The notes: generated from the sequence alone by a model not told the origin. 64,000 nucleotides of DNA from Cristatella mucedo (GCA_009760855.2 WPIO01000020.1:5961501-6025500), one strand, 5' to 3'. Numbered from the stretch's first letter, positions 39,481-50,937 are shown. Numbers and translations are program-made.

Positions 39481-40289
39481 CCCCTAAGTTTCTTATTCCC
39501 AGGGCCAACAGGGAAACCACTCTCAGTCAGTCAAGGTACGTACCATCATGTCCCGTTTCTTGGTAGGCCGTCACTTCCTAATCGACGGTGCCCTAGGAAT
39601 GTGTTGCCTTTTATATTGATGCCATTGCGTCCCTGATCTCATCGTGCTGCGAAGCTGGCTGGAAAGTCGCATGCGACAGGATCGGACTGCAGCTATCTGA
39701 TAGAGCAAAGCTGTTGCAGCAATATAAGAGACACTGGCCATTACCGAATGGCTATAGTGTTGATGAAAAGGGAGACATTGAGACGAGGAAATGAAAAATA
39801 TAGTGGTAAAAATTTGCAGATTTCCTCAGACTGTATATTTGGAAAGCTTACTCTGCCAGCCCACTGCTTTGCTTCACCTGCATGGCTGCAGAGCACTGCT
39901 CTACTAAGGCTTTATGTGCTACGGTATCTTGCACATATCCCGAACTGTTGGGAGTAATGCTTTTCTTTTCCCCTGACAGATTGAGCTACTTTTTTTTAAT
40001 ATAGCCATCCCGTTGAACATATCGATGCACTCTACTAGCACCGCAATATGCATTTGCTATTTATTTGAGTTGCTTGCGGATGAAAGATTTTTTTGCCTAG
40101 CGGCTAACGCAGTGTCATAGTGCTAAGGTAGCAATCACTTGCTAAGATGCTGTTCCGTCTGCCAGCCTCATCTGTCTGCCTACCTGGGCCGAATTAGTTA
40201 GCTAGCAGGAACTCTGACGAAGCAGAGAGTTAGAAACTGGTTTCAACTCCAGGTTTACGTGTGGTCACATCTATATAACATCTTTCTAA

Positions 40290-40640
40290 AACATAAATAA
40301 TAATAATAAATTTGATAAAGTCCCATAGGAGAACTCAATCTTTTTCTAGGCGCTTTACAATTGCTTCAAAGGATGCACGATCAAATGGTTAGCGGTAGCA
40401 TGCTCAATAAACAACTGGAGTAACATGGTTAGGAGTGACATGCTCAGAGTCAGCATGCAAGTGTGGTTAGTGGCAGCATGCACAGTGTCAGCACGCATAA
40501 GCACATAAGGGACGAATCACAGAGACCCACTAAATGCTGTCATAAATAGGTGCGTTTGTAGTTGTTTTTAAATGTGGTGAAGCCAGGACCTGTCTCGTCG
40601 CAAGTCGGGGGTGAGTTCCAAGCTTTGGGAGTATACGAAC
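40290..40640 (-). mobile_element. LINE-A 3' end, reverse
   Basis: (AAT)n, TTTGATAAAGTCCCATAGG, AATCTTTTTCTAGGCGC, the 3' UTR CACAGAGACCCACTAAATGC and the start of the C-terminal frame. Confidence 0.75.
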
Positions 40641-40864
40641 TAAAGGCAAGCAGATTTTTTATTGTATGATAAGGCAACCTTAAGAAATTGAGAATATCAA
40701 AAAAATTCACAGCTTAAGTTATGACTATTATGGATTGCCTACCCGTTGATATACTATATTCTGGATTCAATTCAAAGAGGTTGTTGAATTATAACTGCGG
40801 ACAACCTCACGAGAGGATGTTTTTGCATGACAGCGAGATATAAATCAACGCCCGTTTATAAGGA

Positions 40865-41445
40865 GTTGCAATGCGTTTCGGTCTGCAACTCTACAAAGCC
40901 TCAAAGACTATGTGGATATTACGCAGAAAAGTTGTGTACAGCACACTTGCAGCCTGAGTGGCTTTCGGTACAAATTTGGTAGCCAATAGACTCCATCAAC
41001 GTAACAAAGAGAAAGTGGGAAGTAAAGCAGAGTCACGAGAGCAGTTGACGTACTGAGTAGCATGGAAAAAGCATCTCTGGACTTCTGGAAGTGATGAGCC
41101 ATAGTCGGCAGCAGTGGAGTAGTTGTCGTTGCCTAAGAATCGTGGAAATGAGTTCCACAAACTAGGACCTGCAGAGCTAAAACTTTTGTCGCTAACGGTC
41201 TTTACGCAGAAGAATGGAACGGCTAATTTCTCGTCCACACAGGACCTGAGGGATCGAGGAGGCAGAAACTGGTGCAGCAGTTCAGCTACGTATGGAGGAG
41301 CCAAGCCATGGCGGGCCTTGTGGGTCAGCGTAAGAACTCTGCTCTGTATCCGTTGATCAACTGGCAGCAATCCTAGCTCTTTTAGCCAAGGAGACACGCG
41401 GTCAAGCCTCCGGGATTTGAAAACTAGATTTGCAGCCATATTAAT
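40865..41445 (-). mobile_element. LINE-B copy 4
   Basis: The - strand frame of 147 codons starts MAANLVFKSRRLDRVSPWLK and has LLPVDQRIQSRVLTLTHKAR, HGLAPPYVAELL and FSSAGPSLWNSFPRFL. It abuts repeat D at 41446. Confidence 0.8.
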
Positions 41446-41890
41446 TAATGCCGAAGGCTCGGCGGAGTTGGCTTAACCAGCCGCTTACCTAGCGGAATTA
41501 CCTACCGCGAAATGCCGTTCGGTGCTAGCCTACGGGCAATAAGCAGGCCGCCGCGAAACGAGCGTTTCTGATGCTGATGTACCTATCGTTACTAAAGGGG
41601 GTCGTGAATCCGTGGCGTGAATCGGAAAGCGATACACAGAAATTAGGAGTTTTACTGAGCTTTATTCGCAAGCGAACAAAGTCGCCGGGAGTTTAGCTCA
41701 GTTTTATCTCCACACTCTTAGCATGCTCTCAACAGCACAAGCACTCTTTCGGAGGGAATACGTCCCAGCACTTAGACTACCTAAGTCTATTGTGGGGAAC
41801 GACCCAAATAAGAGAGGAGCCCAAACCGGAGCCTAGAACCCGATTGGAGAACTAGGGCTCCGATTCCACCTAACGGCAGGAATACCCACA
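41446..41890 (-). repeat. Repeat D, longest copy (candidate solo LTR)
   Basis: Aligns with 27186-27537 and, in its later part, with 28560-28750. It contains the AATAAAGCTCAGTAAAA motif on the - strand and GGGGAACGACCCAAATAAGA. Borders are approximate. Confidence 0.5.
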
Positions 41891-42324
41891 CACACTACGC
41901 CAAGCACTCTTGGTGAGACCACGTGCTGGGCTAGTACTGCCACTGTGGACGCTGATATTGCAGCTAGTCTGGCGCGACTGCCGGTGCTGCTACGCCTAGT
42001 GCTTCGGTTAGTAGTGTTGGTTATAGTGTTGTTACTCGGTTGGTGCCGATACTGGAGCTGCTTGCTGTTTGCTTTCGCGTTGCTGCTACTGCTGCTGTTC
42101 ATTCTTTGGGAAAGGCTATCACTGGAGTGAGCTCACTTGCCAGTTTCTTCAGTTGGGAGTTAAGCAGCGATTGCCTATGGCCCATGCATAGACAATATAT
42201 ATGAGACGAAATATATCGTATCTTCGTCTTCAACTCCTCGAAGCCACACAGATTATTGGGTGTTGTGTACAAGAGTTTTCTGCAGCACACCGAAAGCCTA
42301 CGTGGCTTTCGCAGTATGATCCGG

Positions 42325-42512
42325 TGAGCCATGATGGCACATTAGGTAAGGCGGTTGCTTTTCACGACCTCGGTCCCGAATTCGTGGGTTTGAATCCTCA
42401 TGGGCGATCCTTTATTGCCACTGCAAGTGGTGGTTATAGCTGTAAAGGCTCTTCTGTCACTGTACAAAAAAGGAACAGTTGAAATAACTAGCATTTATTT
42501 ATTTATCTGCAT
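42325..42512 (+). mobile_element. SINE-1 copy (tRNA-derived)
   Basis: GAGCCATGATGGCACATTAGG head, GTGGGTTTGAATCC B box, CACTGCAAGTGGTGG and AAAGGCTCTTCTGTCACTG body, (ATTT)n tail. It aligns end to end with the copy at 17630. Confidence 0.8.
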
Positions 42513-43779
42513 TGTACAGATAGGATCAGCTGCCACATATTCTGCTGGAGTCTACAGATAATTATTATCAACCTGTGACATCACAGATCGTTTGATAACT
42601 ATTTATTGTGGCACCTGCATCTCCTGGCCAAGAGCATATTTTTTTCTCTCCAAAAATAGGACCCCAATTAACATAACGGTTTCTGGGAGGTTCCCAAGAG
42701 TTTTCACACGCAGCTGTCGTTCTTGCATTAGGCTTTTTGTGATCTGCAAGTTTCCTCCTTGCCTCTTGTTGCTATGTAAAGATACTTACATGCCTTGGGG
42801 TTTAGGCTGAAGCCAGCCAGAAGCCAGAATGATGATAGCCAGCATCGTTTGACAGTGCTGCATTCTGGATAAGTATGTCAACATACATTCTGCCAAAGCT
42901 TGATCTGGAATGCTTGCCACACAAGCAGGCAGGGTGCGTGGGGAGAGTGTAGGAGGGTAAGATAGGAGGGGAGTAGGAGGGGAAGCAGAGCAGGAAGGTG
43001 GCTGGATAAGGGAGGAGAGGTCAGAGGGCACACTGGCCGGTCTTGGCTGATTATTGCCTGACCTCTGGCTGGTGAGCTGCCGACCCTAAGCACTGCTGAG
43101 CATATCGACTCAGCGACTTTAACTCAGGCTACCAGATTTGGTTTCAGCCACCCATTAGCAGCACCATCAGGTGCTGCTGCCAATGTCTGTCTACCCTCTG
43201 CTATCCTCGTGTTCCAAGTCGAGGAGAATCCATTTTTTGGCGGCCGGTGCTGCAGTTCCCTTAGCAGCTGCTGCTCTTGAAACTCGCCCATCCCTACTCT
43301 TTCTGTTCTACTACTGCTAACGTCTTACTTAGCTTGTCCTACTGCTTTACCCGAGGCCGCAAGCTTAGCAATGCCACTCACTGAGCTACCACTTGGTGTT
43401 GCTGGCTGCTGCCTCTGCTGTATCTGCAATTGGCAGGGCTACTTCCTATAACTTCGCCCGGTCCTCATTGCTGCAACTTCAGCCCTCCAGCCTGCTTCTT
43501 AGTCCTTTGCTGCCATCCTTGACTCTACTGACTCCTGTAAGTGATGTATCATTTACGTGTTGGTCTCGTCGTCGTCATCTGCATCAAGTGTGAATGCAGT
43601 GTGAAAATTTGTATATCTTCGCCAGAGCGGTTTGATGCATTCCTGCTTGCTGCCACCGTCTGAGCGCTCCCTGGCGGTGTGGTTTCTCGAGCAAGCTCGT
43701 TCATTATATGGTAGACGTGGCAGCACTTGTAGTGTGCCCACCTAGGCTGCTCATTGCTACCAGCTGCCTACACTATACA

Positions 43780-44045
43780 TAATAATAATAATAATAATAC
43801 ACTTGATAAAGCGCCCTCAGATAACTCAATCTGTCTCTAGGCGCTGTACATTTGCTGCAAAGGGAAATGCAATTGAAGGGTTAGTGGTAGCATGCTCAAT
43901 AAACAACAGGAATAACGTGGTTAGAGGTGACACAGAGTCGGCATGTAAGTATGGTTAGTAGCACATGCACAGTGTCAGCATGCATAAGCACATTAAAGGA
44001 CTCACAGGGACCCACTAAATGGCGTGATAAATACATGTTCACATC
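43780..44045 (-). mobile_element. LINE-A 3' end, reverse
   Basis: (TAA)n, CACTTGATAAAGCGCCCTC, CTGTCTCTAGGCGC, 3' UTR blocks CAATTGAAGGGTTAG, AGCATGCTCAATAAACAACA and AGGGACCCACTAAATGG. Confidence 0.8.
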
Positions 44046-44049
44046 GTGC

Positions 44050-45350
44050 AACCTCACGGCCACGTGACTCCATGTGAGAGTTTTAGCGTTCCTATGTAGA
44101 TTCAAGCTGTTGCAGCTAAAGATTAGGAGGATACTGGCGGAATTCAAATCACTGCACTGGTCGCGAGTCCATATAGGATCTTTTGATCAAGCACATGCCC
44201 TTTCGACTGCTACGCAAATCTGTTAGTGATTTGCTTGCATAGTCTCGTGTGCTTTGAGTTTTAGTAATATTCTTATCTTCTGTATTTGTATTTCCTTCTT
44301 AGCTCTCTGTTGGCCCAGCAAATTGTGATACTTTCCTTAACGACAGAGGCTCTGGTTTCGTTCGAAGATTGACTAGTTGTGTTCTTTGCTTGTCTGAGGA
44401 ATGTTTCGGGAGACCACTTGTAGGGATCCGTTTCAGCTATAGGCGCAGCTATTTGATCAGCCTAATGTGCCTGGACAGGCAGTTTTGGAAGCTCTACTCT
44501 TAAAGCCCCGAGCTGTCTGGCAGGTTTGAAAGTAATAGGTGTACATGCCAGTTTAACCGCAAGGGGCCAGTTTTGCCTAGGGTGCTGATTTTCGTACTTG
44601 AGTAGCACGGGCAGCCTGATGATGAAGCAGAAGTCGGAGTAGATTTTCCCAGACTTGCTCTTTTACTTATCTTGCTGTCTCTTCTATATTAATGACTTCA
44701 CTTTCATGTTTATTATTTTACCTTGTGTATACTCATTGTTTGAATCGTTGGTAAGGCTTGAAAGTTTTGAAGCCTCGGTATATTTATGAAGCCTTTCAAT
44801 TTCATAGTACGGATCTTATGTGCACAGCGCTATCAGTTCAAGAGCTCTGTTCTACCTCTACCATTGTATAGAGCATACAAATTGAGCAGTTACTAGTAGC
44901 AAATATATGGTGACCACCAATGCTAAATCCAAGATTTACGTGAGAAGGGACAAGAGGGGCACCCAATAGACAACAAAGACTTCCGGATTTAAAGACGAAT
45001 TCTCCCAATGTTTACAGAGCTGGATATGAGCTGGCACCAAAATCGATGCAATCGCCGGTTAGTAAGAAGCACAGAGGATGGGAGGAGGAGAATGGGGAGA
45101 TGGTTGAAGATCGGCAAATGAACAAGCAACGAGTTTAATCTCAGCTAGAAAAGTGGCATTGGAAGAGATTTGAGCTGGCTTAGGATGAGCAAGTATGAAA
45201 AAGTGCTGTTCGAATGAACATGTTGCTTGGTGTGCACAGATCAGACGAATGAATGCATGAATGAATATGAATTGGTACGGTACCAAAATAAATCATGCTA
45301 TGTGGAGCATAAAACCCAAATGGCTGATCCACTGACCTTTAGATCTCCCC
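44050..45350. other. Nothing recognised
   Basis: No protein-like frame and no match to the repeat families named here. Confidence 0.45.
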
Positions 45351-45351
45351 T

Positions 45352-45596
45352 CGGTGGGGCAACCTTTTTAAAAGCACCAGCAGATCAAAGCTCTCTTAAA
45401 AAGAATATCAGTTGATTTATTATGTTCAATTTTTAACAATGAAAATGTATCATGTGTGTCAGCTATTCATATTACGAGTCTTAGCAGCAAAATTACAGTT
45501 ATGAAGTAGCAACGAAAATAATTTTATGGCTGGGGTCGCCACAACACGAGGAACTGTATTAAAGGGTCGAGGCATTAGGCAGGTTGAGAACCACTG
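45352..45596 (-). mobile_element. Non-autonomous hAT element resembling SPIN
   Basis: The right edge is AGGTTGAGAACCACTG (45581-45596), the complement of the hAT/Charlie-type terminal repeat CAGTGGTTCTCAACCT. Next to it are GGTCGCCACAACACGAGG and AACTGTATTAAAGGGTCG. Further in are AAAATTACAGTTATGAAGTA and GCAACGAAAATAATTTTATGG, and on the - strand TTTTCATTGTTAAAAATTGA. These follow the internal sequence of the SPIN/URR1 group as I remember it. The left end (CGGTGGGGCAACCTTTTTA, 45352) is a degraded terminal repeat. No transposase is present and no 8-bp target duplication is evident. Confidence 0.65.
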
Positions 45597-45747
45597 CACT
45601 AATAGATGCTAAAGGGCAAGAATACTGTAGCGAAGTGCAGGGCACATTGCCAAGCCACGAACTGCCAAGTTTCCACAACTTTTGCTGCTGTACAGTTTGG
45701 CACCCGCAGGGTACGGTGGCTCAGATCTAGGCAGGGAGTAATACAAG

Positions 45748-45840
45748 TAATAATATAATAAGCCTTTTGCATTGTGCTGCAAGAGAATCAAATCTTTGTC
45801 CAAGCCTTTTACAAGGCATCGCAAGAGAAGCAATAACCAA
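45748..45840 (-). mobile_element. Diverged retroelement tail, reverse
   Basis: GTAATAATATAATAAGCC, TTTTGCATTGTGCTGC, AATCAAATCTTTGTCCAAGC: an old variant of the shared tail. Confidence 0.4.
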
Positions 45841-45845
45841 GAGTT

Positions 45846-45990
45846 AATAATAATAATAATAATAATAATGTACTTGATAAAGCGCCATCAGAGAACTTGA
45901 TCTCTTTCTAGGCGTTTTACATTTGCTGCAAAGGGAAATGCAATTAAATGGTAAGTAAAATCATGCTTGAAAAACAAACAAAATGAATAA
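45846..45990 (-). mobile_element. LINE-A tail and 3' UTR, reverse
   Basis: (TAA)n, TACTTGATAAAGCGCCATC, GATCTCTTTCTAGGCG, TTTACATTTGCTGCAAAGGG. Confidence 0.75.
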
Positions 45991-46129
45991 CATAACAAGC
46001 GAGGTATCCTGCTTAGGCAAGTAGGTACAAAAGCATAGTGTTGTGCCTAGACAAGCATATAAAAGCACACTGGAAGATACCCGGGTCCGCTGGTTAGTAG
46101 GACCCCCTAGTTAGTAAGGTGCACTGAAT

Positions 46130-46560
46130 TTCATTGTATCCACAGATAATCACGCGAAGTACATTAAAAAGTACAAGTTTAATGGTGGTCAGTGAAAGCT
46201 GAGCCGTACAGATGCATTTTTAGTTGACGCAGCAATCTCAAGTCAATGCCTGTGGTGTCGGATACCAGAATGTTCCATACTACGCATTCATATGAACTGA
46301 AATCCCTATCACCAAAAGATTTCAATTTAGCAAAAGAAACGCCTACAGGACTGGAGGACGACGGAGGACGGGCTGGTGTGAGAGTACAGGCTGTAGAAAC
46401 AAGGAGGTCTGATCGTGTGGCCGGTGAAAGCAAGCGATGTGACCTGTAGACCTGAGAGTGGATTTAAATGTCGATTCGCTGGTTTACAGGCAGCAGAGTG
46501 GAGCTAGTGGAGCTCAGTCAGAAGTGGCGCGATGTGGCAGCAATGACGTGATGCCACGAT
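46130..46560 (-). mobile_element. LINE-C C-terminal fragment, reverse
   Basis: The - strand frame includes KLKSFGDRDFSSYE, VVWNILV and LRLLRQLKMHLYGSAFTDHH, the LINE C-terminal signature but different in detail from LINE-A and LINE-B. Confidence 0.6.
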
Positions 46561-46714
46561 CCCGAGAAAGGTAGCTGTCCAGAAAGCTCCCGGAATCTCT
46601 TCTTCTCATCTCCTCTCAGAGGCGTCAGAATCTGGAAAATTGGGCAGGGAGGGGGCACTGGAGCAGCAGCAGCAGCTGGTGACGGCACAGCAGCTGCTGC
46701 TGAGGGCACAGCAG

Positions 46715-47312
46715 CAGCTACATGTAATGCAATGCATCTTCGTCTGTAACTCCATAAAGTCAGAAAGACCATATGGGTGTTGCGCAGGAGAGTTTTGTAT
46801 AGCACACTCACAGCCTAAGCGGCTTTCGGTACGAATTCGGTAGCCAACAGACTTCGTCTCACGCAACACAGAGAAAGTGGGAAGCATAGGAGAAGCAGAG
46901 TCAGGAGAGCAGTTGAGGTAGTGAGTAGCATGGAAGTAGCAGCTCAGGACTGCTGAAAAAGGATGAGCCACAGTCGGCAGCAGGAGAGTAGTTGTCGTTG
47001 CATAAATTTGTGGAAGCGAGTTCCACAGTCTAGGACCTGCAGAGCTAAAGCTTCTGTCACCAACGGACTTTAAGCGCAGGAATGGAACAGCTAATTTATT
47101 GTCCACACAAGACGTAAGGGCTCGAACAGGCTGAAACTGGTGCAGCAGTTCAGCTTGGTATGAAGAAGCCAAGCCGTGGCGGGCCTTGTGGGTCAGCATA
47201 AGAACTTGGCTCTGTATCTGTTGCTCAACTGGCATCCATCCTAGCTCTTTCAGCAAAGGTGACACGTGCTCAAACCGCTGGGACGTGAAGACTAGCCTTT
47301 CAGCCATATGTC
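46715..47312 (-). mobile_element. LINE-B copy 5
   Basis: The longest uninterrupted B frame (246 codons), with LLKELGWMPVEQQIQSQVL, HKARHGLASSYQAELLHQ and FSSAGPRLWNSLPQ. A one-base change after that shifts the register of the C-terminus. The 3' edge is GTTACAGACGAAGATGCATTGC on the - strand. Confidence 0.8.
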
Positions 47313-47464
47313 TGCTACATGTTTTGAGTGCTGCCGTGAGTCGCACCGTGTGCTGTAATAACCGTGGGTGAAACTCGTGCCTCTATTACCGAGTGCTCGG
47401 CTTGCTCAATCGATGCTGCAGCCAATTGGGCTGCTTTAATAGATCTTTCTACTGGGACACTCCA

Positions 47465-47622
47465 AGTCTAGGCAAGATGGCACATACTAGGTAAGGCAGT
47501 TGTCCGAATCCTGCAGTGAGCCATCCGTTATTGCCTCTGCAAGCGGTGTTGATAGCAGCAAAGGCTCTTCTGTCGCTATACAAATAATGCTGTTAAATCG
47601 GCCAGTATTTTTCTTTTAGTCT
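47465..47622 (+). mobile_element. SINE-1 copy, internally deleted
   Basis: GATGGCACATACTAGGTAAGG head followed at once by GTCCGAATCCTGCAGTG, so about 35 bp between the A and B boxes are missing. The body (TGCAAGCGGTG, AAGGCTCTTCTGTCGCTATA) is retained. Confidence 0.7.
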
Positions 47623-48114
47623 GGTCGCCCGTGCACAGCTGGCAAGCAGCAGCATTCATCTGTCAGCAAACGCCTGTACGGCCGCAAGAAAAAAAAACAC
47701 GATGCATCGTTGCATATGCATTCTGGAGTGAGCCCCAATATTGTAGGGCCTGCCCCCTCCCCATAGCAGAAGCAGCTAATACAGGTTGGTTCACTAGTAG
47801 CTCGCTACCACTTTATAAATGTGAGAGAAGTATTACCAGGGCCCCCTCGTTGTCGTTGGCCTGTGTCGTTGGACTGATGCTCGCTTTGGGCTTGACGACT
47901 TGCTGCTCTCTGCTCTGTTCCTACAGAAGCTTGGCTAGATTCTCGTCTTACTTGGAACTCGTCAGCCCTGACCGTGTCAAGCACTAGCTATGCCGGCTAT
48001 GATGAAATACATGCTAATTCATTCCTTAGTGCTACTATGGGCTATGCCTCCTAGTGTCTCTTTACAGCTGAAGGTTTTCATAGTCTCAGGTCATGCATAG
48101 TCACATGGCTGAAG

Positions 48115-48305
48115 GTGTGGTTCAAGTGCTTCGTTCACTCTCGTGTGGGATGCCACAGGCAGCCATTCGTACGAAGGCAGCTTTTCACTGCTGGCTGAGC
48201 ACTGCCTGAATGCGGGCAGAACTTATTGCTTGGTCAAGTGGGTGACCTGGTGTGCATTCCAGTATCGACCTTCGACATGCTGTTGAATTGTTGAAAGTGG
48301 ACAAG
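48115..48305 (+). pseudogene. Decayed duplicate of oxidoreductase exon 6
   Basis: Aligns along its whole length with the functional exon at 22302-22487. Both begin GTG..GGTT, share CACTCT near the 5' end and a central block (GCAGCTT, then CTGCTGGC), and end GGACAAG|GTA with the donor retained. One frame still reads GSFSLLAEHCLN where the live exon reads SSFSLLAKCCHD. Several small indels break the frame, giving 191 nt against 186. The pieces that should flank it are absent or unrecognisable; AAGCTTGGCTA at 47937-47947, after a CTACAG acceptor, may be a scrap of exon 4. The 3' side runs into a minisatellite. Confidence 0.6.
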
Positions 48306-48339
48306 GTACGCTGCCATGCTGTGTCTGCAGCATGGCATG

Positions 48340-48603
48340 AGCAGCATCAGAGGCAGCATCAGAGGCAGCATCAGAGGCAGCATCAGAGGCAGCATCAGAG
48401 GCAGCATCAGAGGCAGCATCAGAGGCAGCATCAGAGGCAGCATCAGAGGCAGCATCAGAGGCAGCATCAGAGGCAGCATCAGAGGCAGCATCAGAGGCAG
48501 CATCAGAGGCAGCATCAGAGGCAGCATCAGAGGCAGCATCAGTAGAGGCAGCATCAGAGGCAGCATCAGAGGCAGCATCAGAGGCAGCATCAGTAGAGGC
48601 AGC
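48340..48603. repeat. 12-bp minisatellite (AGAGGCAGCATC)n
   Basis: About 21 near-perfect copies with two 3-bp insertions (AGT) near the end. It passes into an imperfect GCA-rich tract to about 49090. Because the unit is a multiple of three, several frames on both strands stay open (for example a 295-codon - strand frame of AASD repeats); these are not taken as genes. Confidence 0.9.
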
Positions 48604-49092
48604 AGCAGCAATAAAGACAGCAGCATCAGTGGAGGCAGCAGCAGCAGCAGTAGAGGCAGTAGCAGCAGTAGAGGCAGCAGCAACAGCAGCAGCAGCAGTA
48701 GAGGCCACAGCAGCAGAGGCAGCAGCAGCAGTAGAGGCCGCAGCAGCAGAGGCAGCAGCAGCAGTACAGGCAGCAGAGGCAGCAGATGCAGATGCAGTAG
48801 CAGCAGACAGTAGCAGCAGAGGCATCAGCAGCAAAGCAATACAAACAGTTGCAAAGGAAGCAGCAGCACCAGGATCAAGAGCAGAGGTAACAGTAGGGGC
48901 AGCAGCAGTAGAAGCAGCAGCAGAAGTAGTAGAGGCTGCAGCAGGAGGATCAGCAGCAGAGGCAGAAGCAGCAAAAGCTGCAGAGGCAGCAAATGCAGAG
49001 GCAGCAGATGCAGAGGCAGCAGATGCAGAGGCAGCAGCAGAGGCAGCTGTAGCAGAGGCAGCAGTAGTAGTAGCAGCAGAAGGAGCAGTAGC
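48604..49092. repeat. Imperfect (GCA/GCAGAG)n tract
   Basis: Degenerate trinucleotide and hexanucleotide repeat continuing the minisatellite, rich in GCAGCAGCA and AGAGGCAGC. Confidence 0.8.
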
Positions 49093-49240
49093 CTTTGACA
49101 AGAACGGCAAATGGAGGCTAGAAAAAGGTTACTCAAATTCTTACGATCGAGTATAAGCATTTTGAAAACTAGATACAAGTTACTCAAAATATTACGATTG
49201 AGTACAAGTCAAAATCTTATAATCCGAGTATAGGCATTTT

Positions 49241-49305
49241 GACGAGTGGCCAATTGACATAATTCCTTTCCAGCATATGTAAAGTGCCTGGAAAGAGGTA
49301 CATGA
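49241..49305 (+). mobile_element. LINE tail scrap
   Basis: TTTCCAGCATATGTAAAGTG followed by CCTGGAAAGAGGTAC resembles the shared 'GCAGCAAATGTAAAGCGCCTAGAAAGAG' block. Confidence 0.35.
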
Positions 49306-50224
49306 CACTGTTTTCTTTTCATTATTAAAAGCAAACGGATCTGAAGCAAAAATAGCTCAATCTTGTCAGCTCCGAGTAGTCTTAAAATACAAAAGGACTT
49401 AAGGTCATTTGCATAGATTTCGAGAGGCAAACATTTTCTGCTCTCTGCCCAAGGCAGAAGGCTATTGGTCGTTCTAAATTTTCAAATGACTGCTTCGCCA
49501 GCAATCATTGCCAAATGACACGCATAGATTTAGCCAGTCAATGCCAATTTATTTTGTAGAAAACATTCTGTGGGAATTACTACCACCTAACAGGAGCTGG
49601 GCTGGTCGAGAGTTGACATGGTCTCTTGTAGCTCACAACAGCACATGTTATGACTACTGCTTGGCACACCCAATTGGAAAGTAAAAGCCTGCATACTCAT
49701 TCAAACAGCACACCGGCACAGAGTTCGAGTACGTTAATAGAAATTTGAAGCCGAAGCTTTAAAGCCTCATTTGAGTGACCCGGAAATAATATATGCTATT
49801 GGATGGGCAATCCATATTCCATGACTAAGCTGCATCGAAGGACCTCACATATACCTGCTGGGCACCATCACCGGACCATGACTGATCGGTCTTGTGTTTT
49901 GAGCCCAAGGTTATTGGCTGACATGGAAGCTAGAGTCTAGAGCCATCATAATGCTCTCGAAATGCTTGAGACTTCGGGTAGTCGGGTCTGAGTTCAGCCT
50001 CTACCTAGTCAAGAACTTCATTCAATTGTAATGTTGCTTTCTTGGCCGATTACTGTAAGTGGTTATAATTTTTTATACTGCTTGCTCCTCCCATAACGGC
50101 ATACCCATTGTTAGTCTCTTTTTCCAAGCCCATATTTTATACGAGCCTGTACTGCTAACTATAATAAAACCCGTGTTATTTCTTTGACATCGACTAGTTA
50201 ATGGCTTCTCGACGGCAATGCATC
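49306..50224. other. Nothing recognised
   Basis: Short frames only; intergenic between the minisatellite and SINE-2. Confidence 0.5.
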
Positions 50225-50375
50225 TCAGTCATATATTGGTTTGGCCCACTGGTTAAGGGGCTCACATCACACAGGTGAATGTAATTAATGACCAAGATCG
50301 TGGGCTCGAGCCCCGTGGCATATGCCACGTGCCTGAATAAAAATTAAGTTCTCTCAGGATGCTATACAAATGAGA
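50225..50375 (+). mobile_element. SINE-2 copy (tRNA head, LINE-like tail)
   Basis: Head TTGGTTTGGCCCACTGGTTAAGG (A-box-like), B-box GTGGGCTCGAGCCCC, then CATATGCCACGTGCCTGAAT and a tail TTAAGTTCTCTCAGGATGC..ATACAAATGA. The tail mimics the LINE-A 3' end, as expected for a SINE mobilised by a partner LINE. Confidence 0.7.
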
Positions 50376-50393
50376 GATACATATATCAGTATA

Positions 50394-50481
50394 ACTTACA
50401 AGACTAATATATATATATGTATATGTATATATATATTGATAATGTACTTGATATATATATATATATATTAGTCTTGTAAGT
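50394..50481. repeat. 25-bp inverted repeat around an (AT)n core
   Basis: CTTACAAGACTAATATAT (left arm 50394-50418) is repeated as its exact complement at 50457-50481. The loop is 38 bp of AT-rich sequence. It follows a SINE-2 copy. Confidence 0.9.
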
Positions 50482-50931
50482 AGTTCAACCAGTGTAGCAC
50501 TGGGCCGTCGACACAGGTTGTGCCAGCGTTTCCACTACATAAACAATTGCCATCAGTCCTTAGGCAGACGCCCTCCGGCCGTTCTGCATTACTAAAACAA
50601 TAGCACCCTCTTTGATTTGCTGTGCTGCTTGAGATGTGAGGTAATGGACGACTTGTGAGATTTGAAATGCTTCTGATTTACATAAGCACATGAAAGCCGT
50701 CCAGCTTGATAAGTGCCAGGATACCTTGATTTTTTCATGGCTGCCCAGTGAGACATATAGGCGACCACGATTACACTGTGTGCAATTTGAGGCTCCCCTT
50801 TTCTTAAAATTACAAGCAGTCATTTTTAAAACAGATGGGTGCTCACGAGAATTTCTTTTAGTGGAACATACATGCGATCTTTGGACCTGTGAGCTTACAG
50901 AGGTCTAGGAACTTGATATGTAGTAAAGGAA

Positions 50932-50937
50932 TTTATT
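50932..50937 (-). terminator. AATAAA poly(A) signal of the membrane-protein gene
   Basis: TTTATT on the + strand reads AATAAA on the - strand, 35 nt downstream of the TAG stop of the 441-codon gene. The position is typical for a short 3' UTR. Confidence 0.6.

Noticed and set aside
48223..49156. 295-, 175- and 165-codon frames over the minisatellite
   Set aside because: The 12-bp unit has no stop in several frames; composition is purely repeat-driven and there is no domain.
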